The notes: generated from the letters alone by a model not told the origin. A DNA stretch of 64,000 nt from Craterostigma plantagineum (GCA_027422505.1 JAPQWV010001401.1:26754-90753); one strand, 5' to 3'; counted from the first letter of the stretch, positions 36,207 through 49,151 are shown. Program-made: numbers and translations.

Positions 36207-36769
36207 GTTCTTTGTCTTGAGCAAGACAAAAACTTTCTAATTGGGTTTAACTCTCTGAAGTGATTTGAGCTGTAAAAACAAGATTTCTCTCCTCTCACTT
36301 CTCTTCCCAATGAAGCTTCAAGCTCTGCACTGTGTAGAATGTTAGTGTTGAAGACAAATGGCAGGTTTTTTTTGCGTCCTAGTTTACTCAAGGCAGAAGG
36401 TGTATGAATAAAATATGAACTAGTTTAACCATTAAACACGAACTTAGAGAAAAAAAAAAGGAGCAGCTTTTTGAGAGGTAAGGTAAGTCTAGGATTAGTG
36501 TGTTGGCTCGAGAAATAACAATTGATGGAACTAATACTGTGCTCTTGTGTAAAGTATTGTTTGTTTGTACTCGTATTGTGTGTTGCCGAGTGAAGTTTAT
36601 ATTAAAAAAAGGGCAAAATCTGAATCAACAACAGAGACTTTTCCATAAAAGACAGAAGATGATGGTGAGAGAAAAGAGGAGTCAAATTGACAAAACTCTT
36701 CTCAAACAAACTGGGTAAAAAAGTACGGTCAAGACTCCTCAGATTGCCACCATAGATTCCGTACTCGCA

Positions 36770-36817
<48 letters not shown>

Positions 36818-37581
36818 AGATGCATATGCTCCTTGGCACAGTCTTTTTGTTCCGTTCTAAATATAGATAATATGGATATTGATTCTCCAACTGCATTGAT
36901 TTGCCCGGATTAAATAATACAAGAATCATATTATTAAGCTTCATTTCCACATTTTCCCAGTCTTTCTTACCATATTTCTGCATCGTTAAGGGAGTTTTTT
37001 CATGTTGACTAGTGTCACGACCCTTTTAGTTAGGGGTGTAACAACTAGCTTCTTCTGGGAAACTGCTGCAAGAAAAAGATTCTTCAAAATGTTTGTAGCG
37101 CCCAAGAGCTCGTAAAGTTTTGAGTTTATTTAATTAATATCCATCGTCTTCTAATGGTCTGTTAACACTTCAAGATAGTTCGAAAACTCAGCAAAAAGCA
37201 GTCAAAACAGCTACAGAAATGGAAATTATATCAATATATATAAGCCCAAAAAAACAAACGCCATGTCTATTAAGCTTCGAGGGTTCCACCAAGATTTACA
37301 GAAATAGATAATAAATAGACTCCAAAGGAAAAAAAAAAAGAAACGAAAAACAACTAGCTTGGAAATATCCAACCACCATATTCATCCCCAGTCATTAGCT
37401 CCTCTCTTTCTCTTAGGCATACATAGTGTGTCAAAGCCCCTTCTCAGTAAGAAAAGGAATTCGTTTCATCGGATCTGCAAATCGCAGCTCTTTATACGTA
37501 CTTCGAAATAAAAAAGATGCAATTCAACCACTTCTTCACCTGAGAGCAAAACAGAGCACTTACTAACTTACTACCAATGAC
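36207..37581. other. Intergenic region
   Basis: Upstream of the DUF632 gene and downstream of the PP2C gene. A 40-base CT run is the only clear structure. Confidence 0.5.
36774..36813. repeat. (CT)n microsatellite
   Basis: About 20 CT units. Confidence 0.95.
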
Positions 37582-39108
37582 TCAGAAATTCGACGGCAAA
37601 GTGATTCCACCGCCTTTCACAGATACGTTAGGGCTACGAACCGAGCTCTCCCTAATCACAAGATTCGAGTCGAGGAATACTACGACCACCGTAATGTCGT
37701 CGTGGAAATGTCGCCTAACCCCACGATCTATCTTCTTCAGATCAGAGTACCTCATCTCCCTTTTCTTGGCTGCTTCTTGCAATGCTGCTTTAACCAATCT
37801 CCTCGCACTTCCCTGTGAAATGTGAAAAACCCGTAGGTCGAAAATCAGTTCTACTCCGTGAGAAACAAAAGGGCGAAGAAAAAAATTGAATCTTGGATAC
37901 AGTACAAGCTATGATCTCATGGCCCTTCAGTTTTCCTGCACTTCCCAATATCATAACACAGATGTATGAGAGATTTATTTGTTTCTTGCATGAAATAACT
38001 CACATTGCGTGGATGATTTTGGACCAAATCGACTGCTTCTTGGTTCGTAAGGTGCTCCCAAAGCCCATCTGATGCAAATATGATGAACTGATCGTGGGGC
38101 AGAAGCTGCTGCACCGTTACTGATGGCTCTGCGCTCAAGATTGGCCTTTTGAAAGGCTCACGGAGGCGAAACTTCTGATATAATGGCTCCCTATTGTACT
38201 CGGGCTTCTTTAGATACACGTCGCCTATCGATCTCGACACCTAAAACATAAAAAAAAAACAGTAAATTGAAATGAGAACAGCCCAAGATTGGACCTTTGA
38301 CACAAAGTTTAAACTGGGTTTCAAGTGATATGTCCCGAACCTGAATTAGGCCTTTGACCCGCCATACGTTATGCTTTAAGACAACGATCTGAGGATCGTC
38401 GGGGTGTAATGAATGAAGCTCTTGCCTCACGGATTCGATGCTTGCATTGTGCTCTGCTGAGAGCTGAACAGCGAGAACTTCGCCTGTAGCCTTCACTAGC
38501 CTACCCAATACAGCGCGCGAATCCCCGAGGTTTGCAATGTATAGATTTCCACCACATATTACGCCGACAAGACAACATGAGCCAACTGCTGCGATCTGAG
38601 GTTTCGTCGGCCATTGTCTGCTTACTACAGAGAAGAAGCCATCTTCTGTTGCCTGAAACGCCTTTCGAATGACCTCTGCCGACATAGACTCGTTCTCTGC
38701 TGCGAATCCTAGAAAAAGGCAAGAGATCAGTGATTATCCAAGAATTCAACTTTGACTAAAGAAGAATCGAAAAAACTTCCAACAACTACTTTTTAGATGT
38801 TGGAAGAGGTGTTCGTTTATGAACCGAGAAGTCTCTGGCCCGCCATGGCCATCGTAGATCCCTACGAAAGTACCGTAAGGCCCCGAATCGTTAGAGCTCA
38901 ACGACCCAGATTCGAGCTGGCTCTGATCTTCTAACAAGTTGTTCGCTTGAACTACGGCCATGGAAAAATCTCCATTGAAATGCTGTCCGAAATCCTTGTA
39001 CCACAAAAGGCCTTCTTGTCGACCACAATTGTCAGAATTCGAATGAATGTTTCGATCTGATCTTGGCCGAAAACAGGCCCTCAAAAGGTTTATCAATTGG
39101 GATAACAT
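37582..39108 (-). CDS. Protein phosphatase 2C, clade D
   Basis: Exons 39108-38790, 38708-38341, 38240-38004 and 37812-37582 join in phase to 384 residues. PP2C metal and phosphate motifs are present: [39 protein letters not shown] and HDDITVVVV. The N-terminal text ([35 protein letters not shown]) is that of clade D. These plant phosphatases are known for dephosphorylating plasma-membrane H+-ATPases in the auxin-SAUR growth pathway; that this copy does so is inferred. No frame defects. GA runs at 39935-39962 and 40150-40181 lie upstream and could be leader sequence. Confidence 0.94.
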
Positions 39109-39932
39109 CCCTCATCTCATCTCCAAGTAACCCTCCAAATTATCAACATCTAACGAGCGCCTAACTTTTTTTTTAGGGTTAGAGGAAAACCTCAGCAGCT
39201 CAATTGGGTTTCTCTTTTTATCTTCAGTAAAAGCCTGGGAAAACAAGAAGATGGTTGATTAGATTTGAAGTGGATAATATCACGACAGCAAAAGCAAGAA
39301 AAAGGTTCGAACTTTATTGAACCGAGAACTGTTATTAGCGCACAATCAACTGAGGACCTCAAATGGGAAAGAAGCAGATCTCAGAAGTCAGACAAAGAGG
39401 ATAAATTTAAAGGCCGTGGGCCGGAAAATTAAATTTCAACGCAGGAAAAAAAGGAAAGGTTGATTGGGAAATCTGAACTGTGAAGAACACGGTCAAAGAT
39501 GCAATTTTTCTCAAGAAAAATTATACCTTTGCGGAAAATAAAAAATAAAAACATTAAACCGTTTGGTCAAAGCAAGTAAAAACACCAAAAGGTCCGAGTC
39601 CAATTTCACACATCAATTCACACAAGTCAAAGGAAATCAATTTCATGAAATTAGAAAACCCTATATCAGCATCAGCAATCAACATAAAATCTGGGCTTGT
39701 TACCTTTTGTATATGGATATGAAGATCTACGGAATGAGAGATATTGTGATCTCAGTCGAAACAAGGAAACGAAGATCTGGCAAAGTGAAGGAGGTTTAGA
39801 TCTGTGGAACCCTTAAATCAAAAGGATATTTTTGTTTATATAAACAACAAAGATTGCAACTTTGAAGTTCGTTCTTAGGTGTCCAAACAACAGTTCCCTT
39901 AGTATCTCTCTTCAGGCCAAAAACAAGACTGC

Positions 39933-39934
<2 letters not shown>

Positions 39935-39962
<28 letters not shown>
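39935..39962. repeat. (GA)n microsatellite
   Basis: About 14 GA units upstream of the PP2C gene. Confidence 0.9.
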
Positions 39963-39968
<6 letters not shown>

Positions 39969-40147
39969 TATTAGAACAGTGGTGTTGAGTAGTAATGTTT
40001 GGTTGTGGAAAGAGAAGTATGGTCTCTCTCTTCTATCTTCAGACAAACCCCATTAAAAACCAACACTATAGAGCTTGAAGCCAGCAAAGCGAAGTACCAT
40101 ATATGGGCCCCACACTAGTTCACTTCCAGGATAGTGAGAAACGAAAT

Positions 40148-40149
<2 letters not shown>

Positions 40150-40181
<32 letters not shown>
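40150..40181. repeat. (GA)n microsatellite
   Basis: About 15 GA units upstream of the PP2C gene. Confidence 0.9.
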
Positions 40182-40182
<1 letters not shown>

Positions 40183-42275
40183 TGAAAGAAACAAGAAGAA
40201 AAGCGAAGGAAACAACCGAGATGTGAAGAAAACAACTGTACAAGAGAGAGTCAATGAAAAAGTCCAATGAATGAATGCTCACGGTTTATTACATTATTAC
40301 CTTATAAATGTCGGATAAGAAAGATAAACTTTTGACATTACATCATAATTCAATCCCAAATCCATCATAAAAAATGTAATGGTATATGTGAAAAGAAAAA
40401 CCACCAAGAAAATACGTGTAAGATGCAGTGATCGACATAAGGAGATATATAGATAGCCTATATATTTTATTACAAATAAATAATATTACATCATTAAACG
40501 AGGCACAGCAGCCAGCTCATCGTGAGCTTTATTTCCATTCAAATATTGGATATTTTTTTATATATATTTTTATATATTGCACGTACAGCCGACTATTAAA
40601 GATCGATCATAGTTAGCACTTCAATCAATGCAGATGCCGCTGCTGCTGTATTTCCCACTAATATCCTCGCGATATTTAATTAATTCTGCTGGAAAATATA
40701 TACGTATTGAAATTCAAGAATTGAATTTTACGAAATTGAAGATTCATGATAATTGACAAACATTAAATATTCGAAGGACGTGTCCTTCCAGTGAATGCAA
40801 CGTGTAAGAATATTTTAAATTCCGTAACGCTTATATTGCAATTTCAAGATTTGTGACTGCAGGAAAACTGTATTCAAGAATTTGTGATGTGGAAAGATCC
40901 CCAAGAGTTGTGAACCTTCGAAGTGTAATTCCAAAGATTATGACGGATATGACATACTAATAAAAAAAAACTGTTATATTTCAATTTCGACGGTGATAGT
41001 TAGTTCCAAGATACTAACATTTAAATCAAATATACGATAACTAAAATAACAATTCCATCACATTTGAAGTTCCTTAAGTTGACCTCCTAATATAACAGCC
41101 CCTATTCAAGTATATGGAAAGTGATGTGTGAATCGATAGATTTATTTTATTTCGCAAATGGCTCGATTGATGGTGACAATTGACTAACCATTATCTCTTT
41201 CCTCTCCTACATATATATTCTGTTGTTGAAATAAGAGGGTGAGTTAATCAAACTAGTAATCTAAACCATACGAAATAGGATTATTATACACGTGAAATGC
41301 TCATGCATTATTGAATTAATTAGGTAAATATAATATCAACACACGTGCATTTCATGGCGTGATCCGTGGGTGGTCCGAAACCGAAGCCCGAACCCGCCCC
41401 TATTACAACCGATTTTTAACAGGTCAAATCAAATAATACAAACTCTATTTAAATTATGTTATCATTTGATTTAAAAAATTCAAGAACAGTCCCTTACCAA
41501 TTCTGATTTGAAATGGTTGGATGTTAAGGCAGTCTTTTGCAGATTATGTTGGGTTTCTGCGTGTGGGATATGTTTAGTCCGTTTCACAAAGGTTGTCTTT
41601 ATCTAATAATACATCACATACGTATAAATATAAATATATCATGTTGGGACTGGGATCTCATTATTAATTATTGTGATATGCTTCTGTATCTCGTCCATAG
41701 CTATTCACGGTATGTATGGCTGGGATTTGATCTTCGAAGTCATGGCCATCTTAAAAGATAGGCTTTTGATTTCAATTCATTACCTAACAAGTTGATTTCA
41801 GCATGTCCACGACTGGACATTGCTCCAACCTTTTTTATCATTGGGAGTGGACTTATCTCCTTTTCCTACACAAGTTAATTATATATCAATCATACAAAAA
41901 TCATCAATTTATTTAAATAAAGTTGTTTTTAATAATTGTTACTCGTATGAAATAAAAAGATTTATGAATTGTTGATTCGATTAATGCATGCATGCATTGA
42001 CTAACTTGTCTTCTAGCCCAAATAGCCCAAAATAGAGTTGACTTGAAATTCAATTGCTTTGTCAACTTTCCATTTTTTCACCGTTTAGTTTAGCTGAACA
42101 AGCCCTTCAATTTCTGGGGTTGTGCTTCGAATTTTGATCAAATTCTTCGATAAGTGGTTCAGCCATCAAGTATAAAGTATGAGAAACGCCACCTTTAAAA
42201 ATCCTAAATAAAGAACGAAGATGTTCATGAAAAGTAGGCTGAAGATGGGATAAACTGGACAGCATTTTTTACCAG

Positions 42276-43450
42276 TCAGCCGTTGGAATTCAGACCGAAG
42301 GATTTGACAATGGTGCTGACTCTTTCGGCGAACGTCTTTGAGGTTATCTTCTTTCCCGGGACATGGAATGGGTTTGACACTGCATCGACGTATGCAGCAT
42401 GGAACCTCCTAAAGAACTGTGACAACAAACAATTCTCAGATAACAGAGAAAAAGACAAGTTTTTTCTTATGTCGAGAATCTGCATATGATCATCATGTAT
42501 GGGCCTAATGCAATAATAGTAATTTTACTTACATTTCTTACATCGGCATCCCGGACATTGAGATCTGTAGTTACGAGGATGAACTTCACCTTGGTGTTGG
42601 TAAGGTAACCATACCTGAAAGAGATCGTCGAGTCTAGGTTTATAGCAGTCAAGTCAAGCTACTGAATTCAGCAAAAAATGAAAGAAACAAGACAATCACG
42701 ACAGTCACTCACACTTTGTAGTTTTCAGTTGGATAAAGCAAGCCGAGGAATGTCTCGTTCAGTGTTGGACCAGACTTCTTCGGGTTGTTCACTGATGATA
42801 GAAACACAATGTTTCCAAAGCGAAGATCAGAGGTTGATTTGGGGACTAAATTGAATTTCTATCAATATTATCTAAGATGATCATGAAGATTAACTTTGAT
42901 CAAGAACAGCACACTTGAAAATCCCAAAATCTCATAGCCTCATGGCAAAGCTCTTCCTTGGAACATAAACAAGCTCCATATATAAGTGAAACATTCTTCC
43001 TAATCCTAAATCGAACATTACAGATTAGGGGTTTTCAATAGAATCAGTTACAATCACAGCTGCTTAATTGATTATCCCTAGTATGCAACGAATGCGTTAT
43101 CATTACTTCAGATCTAGTATATCTATGCTTGCCAATTTACTCCTAGAAAAAAAGATATATAATGTAAGCAATGAAACTAACTTACTGACCTCTCTCGTCA
43201 ACGACGTCGAGGGAACAGTGAACAATGTGATGGAGCTTCAGCGCATCATCATCCTCGGTAAAACTTTGTATATACAACGGATTGTTCTGCCAATATCAAT
43301 AATCACGAAATAAGAAATATAATTTCCCCGTCACTGAAGGAGAAAATCAAGCGATACACTGAAGACGCCAAATTACATAGAGATCTAGACAAAGCGAAGG
43401 ACATAGCGGCGGAGCACCTGGTGGCCGACGACTGCGAGGCAGACGATCAT
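42276..43450 (-). CDS. TRAPPC2L: TRAPP complex subunit 2-like protein
   Basis: Exons 43450-43418, 43286-43190, 42791-42713, 42614-42533 and 42416-42276 join in phase to 143 residues, the normal size. The short first exon encodes MIVCLAVVGHQ. Later parts read NNPLYIQSF, KSGPTLNETFLGLLYPTENY, NTKVKFILVTTDL and FFRRFHAAYVDAVSNPFHVPG. The protein is a longin-fold subunit of the TRAPP tethering complexes in ER-Golgi and post-Golgi traffic. Exon 3 must end two bases after the first possible GT to keep the frame at KVYGY. The initiator tRNA lies 123 bases upstream on the other strand. Confidence 0.95.
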
Positions 43451-43573
43451 CTCTCTACAGCGATCCTTGCAGCTCGGATTTGTACTCTTGATTATGATTT
43501 GCAATTTCTATGTAAATCGTCACCATGTAATTTTTCTTTATAAGTATGTTATAAAAGCAAATATCATCAAATA

Positions 43574-43645
43574 ATCAGAGTGGCGCAGCGGAAGCGTGGT
43601 GGGCCCATAACCCACAGGTCCCAGGATCGAAACCTGGCTCTGATA
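43574..43645 (+). tRNA. Initiator tRNA-Met (CAT)
   Basis: A 72-base cloverleaf. The acceptor arms ATCAGAG and CTCTGAT pair fully with discriminator A. The D arm is GCGCAGCGGAAGC. The anticodon arm GTGGGCCCATAACCCAC has CAT at 43606-43608. The T arm is CAGGATCGAAACCTG. The GGG/CCC pairs in the anticodon stem and the AUCGA T-loop mark it as the eukaryotic initiator, not the elongator. No intron. A run of Ts starting 4 bases later is a Pol III terminator. Confidence 0.98.
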
Positions 43646-44772
43646 TAGTTTTTTGCTTTATTTTTATTTAAAAAGTTTATTAGTTAATTGGACATTTTAC
43701 CGCTGGGCTTCACATAAACTTAACAATAATTGGACGGCCCATTATTATATCATGTAATTGTACGTTCTTGGGAATTAAATAAACCTTATAATTGGCCCAT
43801 AACTATTTGTTAATTTGTTGGTTTTTTTAGAGACATAATATGAAAGAAAGATGATGGATGGTAGGTTAGGTTTGGGCAGCCATTGTTTTCAAAGAGAACG
43901 CTTGTCAAGACATTGAAAGTGAGAGGAGGATAGTGGTGTGTAAGCAAAGCAAATCTCATGTCTAATCTCCTTTGTCTTAATGGGATTTAAGTATGGGTCC
44001 CATGACGGAGTTTATTACCACATTCGTGAACCTTTTCAACGTATGCAATGCAAGGCAAAGATAACAATACATTATGCTATTTCCCGTCTTTAAAAAGTTA
44101 GACAGAACTAGACAGACACGATTTATTTTTTTCTTTTATTATATACCCATTCCACCGTAGCAATTCCGTTGGATTGCTATAATATAAAAATTCAAAACCA
44201 AGTTAGATTGCTTTGGTTAAGGAAAAGAGACCATTATTTTTGTTGCATTAACTGCTTGAGTAAATATCAAACATAAAAAAGATGCTTGCTTTACCTTAGT
44301 GGCTGGTTTTTTTGTTGCAATAGAGGGGTTCTGCCATATCTTATATTTTTCAATACTTATAAATATTATTTTATTTGTATATTATAAAACATGACACAAA
44401 TTGTGGGATTAAAATTGGGACACAGATCCGGTCACTTAATCGAGTAGTTATTTCGTGGGCAGTGGAATTTCTTAAAAGGAAGAAAAGCCTTTTCTTTCTA
44501 TTATTTTTTTTTGGAGTAAGAGTTACGTCAAAGTAGTGTCCGTAGTAAAAACAACGCCACAAAGAAGCTAATTAAAGCTCTCTCTGACATACAAGAAGGA
44601 GAGGAGAGGAGAGTCTCATAAGTAAATCAGCAATAAATAGACATATTCTTGATAATGCACACATAGTAACAAACAAATACAGTTAAAACATTGAAAACGA
44701 TAACAGAGAAGAATGAGATGGGGTAGATCTTCATGATCTGTTCTTTCTGCTATTACATCATATTTACATACA
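43646..44772. other. Intergenic region downstream of the tRNA
   Basis: AT-rich. It starts with the Pol III T-run. GGCCCA words near 43736 and 43795 may belong to the TRAPPC2L promoter. No gene is seen. Confidence 0.5.
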
Positions 44773-45901
44773 TCAGTTTGTGGGGTTGCTCCTAAAAGAT
44801 CCCAAAGCTTTCACGGCTTGAGCCCTCAGTATGAACTGATGGTATATCGCCGCTGCTATGGCTCCCACGATGGGGCCCACCCAGAAAATCCACTGCAATA
44901 CAAACACTATCAAGTGAAGTGAACTTCGGCAGTTGTAATAATGACAAACTCTTTTCTTACATGGTCGTCCCAGACTCTGTCGTTGTTGAATATCACGGCG
45001 GCACCAAAACTCCTCGCCGGGTTTATGCCGGTGCCGGTGATCGGAATCGTAGCCAAGTGCACCATGAACACGGCAAAGCCTATTGGAAGTGGGGCCAGCA
45101 CCTACAACAGATGACACGTGGACGCTCACATGGTCAAACGAAAGTACAAGAGAAACCAGCGTGTAAGAAAGAATAGCTAATCATTCCACGCTTACAGGGA
45201 CGTGAGAGTCACGCGCGCTCCTCTTGGGGTCGGTGGCGGAGAAGACGGTGTAAACGAGGACGAAAGTTCCGATGATCTCAGCTCCCAACGCCGTGCCGTT
45301 GTTGTAGCCGGCGGCGACGGAGTTTGCGCCGCCGCCGAGGGTGTTGTACGGACCCTTCATGATGGCCTTGACCAAGCCGACGCCGCAGATTGCACCCAAG
45401 CACTGAGCTATGATGTAAGAAACGGCTCGGATTAAAGAGACTTTTCGAGCCAAGAACAAGCCGAAGGTCACGGCTGGGTTGATATGTCCGCCTAAAGAAA
45501 GCACATGAGATTGAAAAGAAGAGATAAATCTTTCGATGAAAACGATGTAAAAATGGCGACGGCGGCGCTAGTCATGTTTTGTTTTTTTAGGGTTTTTTAT
45601 TGCCTGAGATGCCGGCGGTGCAGTAGACGAGGATGAAGATCATCCCACCGAAGGCCCAAGCGATGCCGAGGAGTCCGACGCCGTTGCACTGGTCGGAGGC
45701 GCTGAGCTTCTTGTGTCCGATGACGGTGGCGACGGTGACGTAGAGAAAGAGAAGGGTGGCGATGAACTCGGCGATTAATGCCCTGTAGAAGGACCAAAAT
45801 CCGAGCTCTTTCACGCCCAAGAACGGCGCCGGCGGTGGGTCGACGTAGTCTTTGCCGCCGTGGTGGTGTACTTGTCCCTCTTCGCTTAAATCCTTCGTCA
45901 T
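44773..45901 (-). CDS. PIP2-type plasma-membrane aquaporin
   Basis: Exons 45901-45604, 45491-45196, 45101-44961 and 44892-44773 join in phase to 284 residues. The two NPA boxes are [11 protein letters not shown] and [11 protein letters not shown]. The short acidic N-terminus with [10 protein letters not shown] and the C-terminus [12 protein letters not shown], bearing the two serines phosphorylated in PIP2 proteins, place it in PIP2. It forms a tetrameric water channel; some members also pass H2O2 or CO2. Intron 1 has a GC donor (TCAG then GCAATA at 45603), with the acceptor giving the exact GGHINPA join. Exon number and positions are as usual for plant PIPs. Confidence 0.95.
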
Positions 45902-46157
45902 TGTACTGATCTTTTCTGCTCTTCTCTTTTGGACGATGAATGAAATGAAATTGAGCTTTTTAACTGTGTTCAACAAAGGGACAAAGCTAGCTGGATTTAA
46001 GGATAAGGAAAGGGTGATGTTGGCAAACTTGCAATGTGGGGACCACGTGTGGTAGGAATAGGTGAATTAATTACAGAGAGGTCCCTAATATTTCAAGTAT
46101 TTAACCATCTGAATATTAATTAATGGGACATCCATTTGTTTTAGGAGGGGGGGTTGG

Positions 46158-46197
46158 ATTTTCAAATATAGACAAAAATTTTCAAATATAGACAAAA
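46158..46197. repeat. 20-bp tandem duplication
   Basis: The word attttcaaatatagacaaaa occurs twice in direct contact. Confidence 0.85.
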
Positions 46198-46911
46198 AGG
46201 TCCTAAAAAGGAGTAAGGAATGGAAAGTGGGAATTGTTGGGGGACCACAGTACAGCAAAAGCTCATGTGCATCTGTGGCTCTGTTGTGATGGGGCCCATT
46301 AGAAGCCCAACTCACATTATGCCACTCTGTGCTCTTTTTATCTTCTAACCAACGGTTACTGCATTGCAAGTTTCAATTCGGTTGCAATTATCCTATGAAA
46401 TAGAAGAAATGCCACAAAAAAATTAAAATTTCCGGGTATAAATTAAACCAAAAAAATTGAATATCGATAATGATATCTACCAACCACAAGAGAAATGATG
46501 CGAGAACAAAAATGGTTTGGCTTATATATATTTATTGGCTGGAAAGTGACCCTTCCTTCTAACCAAATATTTGAAAAAATAAAACAAAACACAGGTGGTT
46601 TCGTTTAAAAAAAATACCTTTGTTTGGCCATTTGCATCTTTTCACATACCTTTTTCAGGCTCGTGCCAACCAAACATATATAGTTAATGGTAACATTTAT
46701 TCATTTTATATGCCCATGTGCGAAAAGTATAGGACAGAATCATATTTCCCAGCAAAACGCATAACACAACAGGTCCAATCAAATTACATAGAGAGATTCA
46801 TTTGGTGTGGCAACTGGGGCTCACTTTAGACTTCATTTAATATACTTATATTTCTAGAAAAATTCAATTTTAGAAAGAATAACATTAGACAATCAGAGAA
46901 ATGAAATATGC

Positions 46912-46979
46912 CATTATTAATATTATTACTATTATTATTATTACCATTATTATTATTATTTATTATTATTATTATTATA
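46912..46979. repeat. (ATT)n microsatellite
   Basis: About 20 ATT units with a few interruptions, just downstream of the SKP1-like gene. Confidence 0.9.
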
Positions 46980-47091
46980 AGGGCAAGCATCAAATGCCCT
47001 TCACAAGAAAACCCTAAAAGAAGTTTGATAATTTCTCTCCAACATAATAAAAAGAAAAGAAAAACAAGACTGAAAAATATCGAAAAAAACC

Positions 47092-47704
47092 CTATACATC
47101 GAACGCCCACGCATGCTCTTCGCGAACTTCTGCTTCCTCCTCGGGCGTGTAGTCGTTCACTATGTGAAAAATCTCGCGAATCTCCTCCGCCGACTTTCCC
47201 TTCATCACGTTCGCCACTGACTGACAAGTCAGGTCCAAAAGGCTCTGAATGCTCATGTAATTAGCAGTCTGAATCGAATTACAACAACAACAACAGAAAT
47301 CAAATATTACGCACGTTATTAAAAATAATAAAATTGCGCAAAAAGACCCTATTGGTATAAATTTAAAGCAACTACCAATATTAGGTCGAAAAGCGTTTCT
47401 TGGTCAACCTCGACGAACTGCGCATCGAAGGCCCTCAAATCCTTGACTGCGGCGGACCCGCGTGGCGTTTGCAGTAGTCGACGACCATACCCAAAATCCT
47501 GGAATCGACGTTGAGTATGGGAATTGAGGGTTCACTGCATTTGTCTTCGATTGCGTGCTTTATCATCTCTGATTGGACGGCGACTGCTTCTTCCACCTCG
47601 AATATCACTTCGTCGGAGCTTTTGAGTTTGTACGTCTTTGTATTAGGGGCCGAGGAAGACGAAGAAGATGACGACGATGGGATATTATCGGGCGAAGACG
47701 ACAT
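47092..47704 (-). CDS. SKP1-like protein (ASK)
   Basis: Exons 47704-47376 and 47268-47092 give 168 residues if one base is restored. A serine-rich start precedes the SKP1 POZ fold ([41 protein letters not shown]). The C-terminal F-box-binding half reads [20 protein letters not shown] and [21 protein letters not shown]1 links F-box proteins to cullin 1. Near 47455-47462 the frame from the ATG ends early, while the other frame gives [22 protein letters not shown]; one missing base in a GGG/CC stretch explains it. The C-terminus is more divergent than in canonical SKP1, so this is probably a lineage-specific ASK paralogue. Confidence 0.87.
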
Positions 47705-48405
47705 TGTTATTGCTAGACTAGTTTTAATAAGAAACCCCAATTTTTCTTATTTTTTACTCTAATAAACCCTAATTGATTGCTGGGCATATAGTATATATAG
47801 ACATTGCAGGTGCTTTCTAACATAGGAGGAGATTTAAATCGACGTGTCTATTTGTCTTTTGGCGGACAGATACGTAGTTTTAATTAGGGTTGCTTCCATT
47901 CGCAAGGGTTATAACTGCCCTTTTTACAATAACGTTGGATTCAAATTTCCGATTTGTAAAACTTTCTTTGCCTTTATTTTGTTTACCTATATATGTAACT
48001 GCCTTTGTCAACAGGTAGTAAATTTCATTTCCCTTAAATGAGTCTAGATTCGGTAAATATTTTTGGTATCATAGATTATATAGTCCTTAGATCAATAAAA
48101 TTCGCATCATATCTGTGCTTTTACATATAATGGATCTCTAAATCAAGATATAACCTTTCAGGATCTCGAGTGTAAGTCCGTTCTCATTATCAGCAATTGG
48201 TTGTTTTTCATATGAGCAAAATTCGAAGTAAAGGGACAGATATTCAGAAAACAAGAACATCAACAGGTTGTAATGATAACAATGTCCTCGCAAGAGACAT
48301 AAACGCCCGATGTTTTTCCTAAACCAAACCGAACTAAAAAGTAAAATTTTACCCATCAATTAATGAACGTAAAAAAAAAAAAAAGGCCATATATATTCTA
48401 TATGA

Positions 48406-48546
48406 TCACTCGAATGCGCAATCTAATTCCTCCTCAGGTGTGAAGTCATTCTCGATGCAGAAAATATGCCGCGAATGTGTTGGGGAGACTTCCCCTTGAT
48501 CATGTCCGCCCACAGTTTGGCATGAAAGTTCAAGAAACGATTAGAG
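48406..48546 (-). pseudogene. SKP1-like exon-2 relic
   Basis: Minus-strand text matches the SKP1 C-terminal half in pieces: LELSCQTV, then ADMIKGKSPQHIRGIF, then IENDFTPEEELDCAFE and a stop at 48406. These pieces lie in different frames; at least one inserted and one missing base are needed to join them. No exon 1 is found upstream. It is the remains of a SKP1 copy 700 bases from the SKP1-like gene, perhaps its decayed tandem duplicate. Confidence 0.75.
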
Positions 48547-49151
48547 ACGATTAAGAAAATAAAAAACACAGCTTGGTATTCTTCGATTGATAGTAAGAGC
48601 GCAATAGAATGTATTACAAGTAAAGATGCATAATATAGACAATAAGCAACTTGACAGATCGGTAAAAATTCAATATTCAAAGCAAGACTATCCAAAAGCA
48701 CCATATATTGGAAGTATAACATATAAGCATCTGTGCTGTGCTTAGTTTTCTGAAGAGGTTCAGTTTTTCCACTTTGTAACTTGACATTTACAACTTAGTT
48801 TTCTGAAGAAATTGACTGATATCGGCCTGTCTAAAATTGACAGCCCATAAAGAAATCTTAAGGCCCTCTCTCTTTATTAGTTCGAAAGAAGTCCAAAATA
48901 GCTAGTAAAATTTAAAAGAAACATAGGAAATTAAATTAATCGCTCCAGCAACTATTCTTTTAAATGATAACATTAGGGGACACACACACTGTCGTCTTTG
49001 GAAAAAGAAAAAGATAACATTAGGGGGTCTTGTAAAAAAATAGTAATTAGAAAGCCACTACTTTAAGGTTTATATGGCCATTTTCTTAAATATTCCATAA
49101 CATAATTGGAACGCAGAAAATAGAGTAATGAAAAAGAATTCGATTATTCTT
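48547..49151. other. Intergenic region
   Basis: AT-rich. No gene is seen. Confidence 0.5.

Larger units (their letters stand above)
39109..42275. other. Long intergenic region
   Basis: About 3.2 kb. Near the PP2C start it holds two GA microsatellites and may include leader exons I cannot define. The rest, 40200-42275, is AT-rich without a recognisable gene. Confidence 0.5.
45902..47091. other. Intergenic region with short repeats
   Basis: It contains the PIP promoter side, a 20-base tandem duplication and an ATT microsatellite. No gene is seen. Confidence 0.5.

Noticed and set aside
41380..41460. GC-richer patch that might be a transposon end
   Set aside because: No inverted ends, target duplication or coding remains could be found.
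46908..47264. 118-codon plus-strand frame
   Set aside because: It reads through an ATT microsatellite and the antisense of the SKP1-like exon 2.
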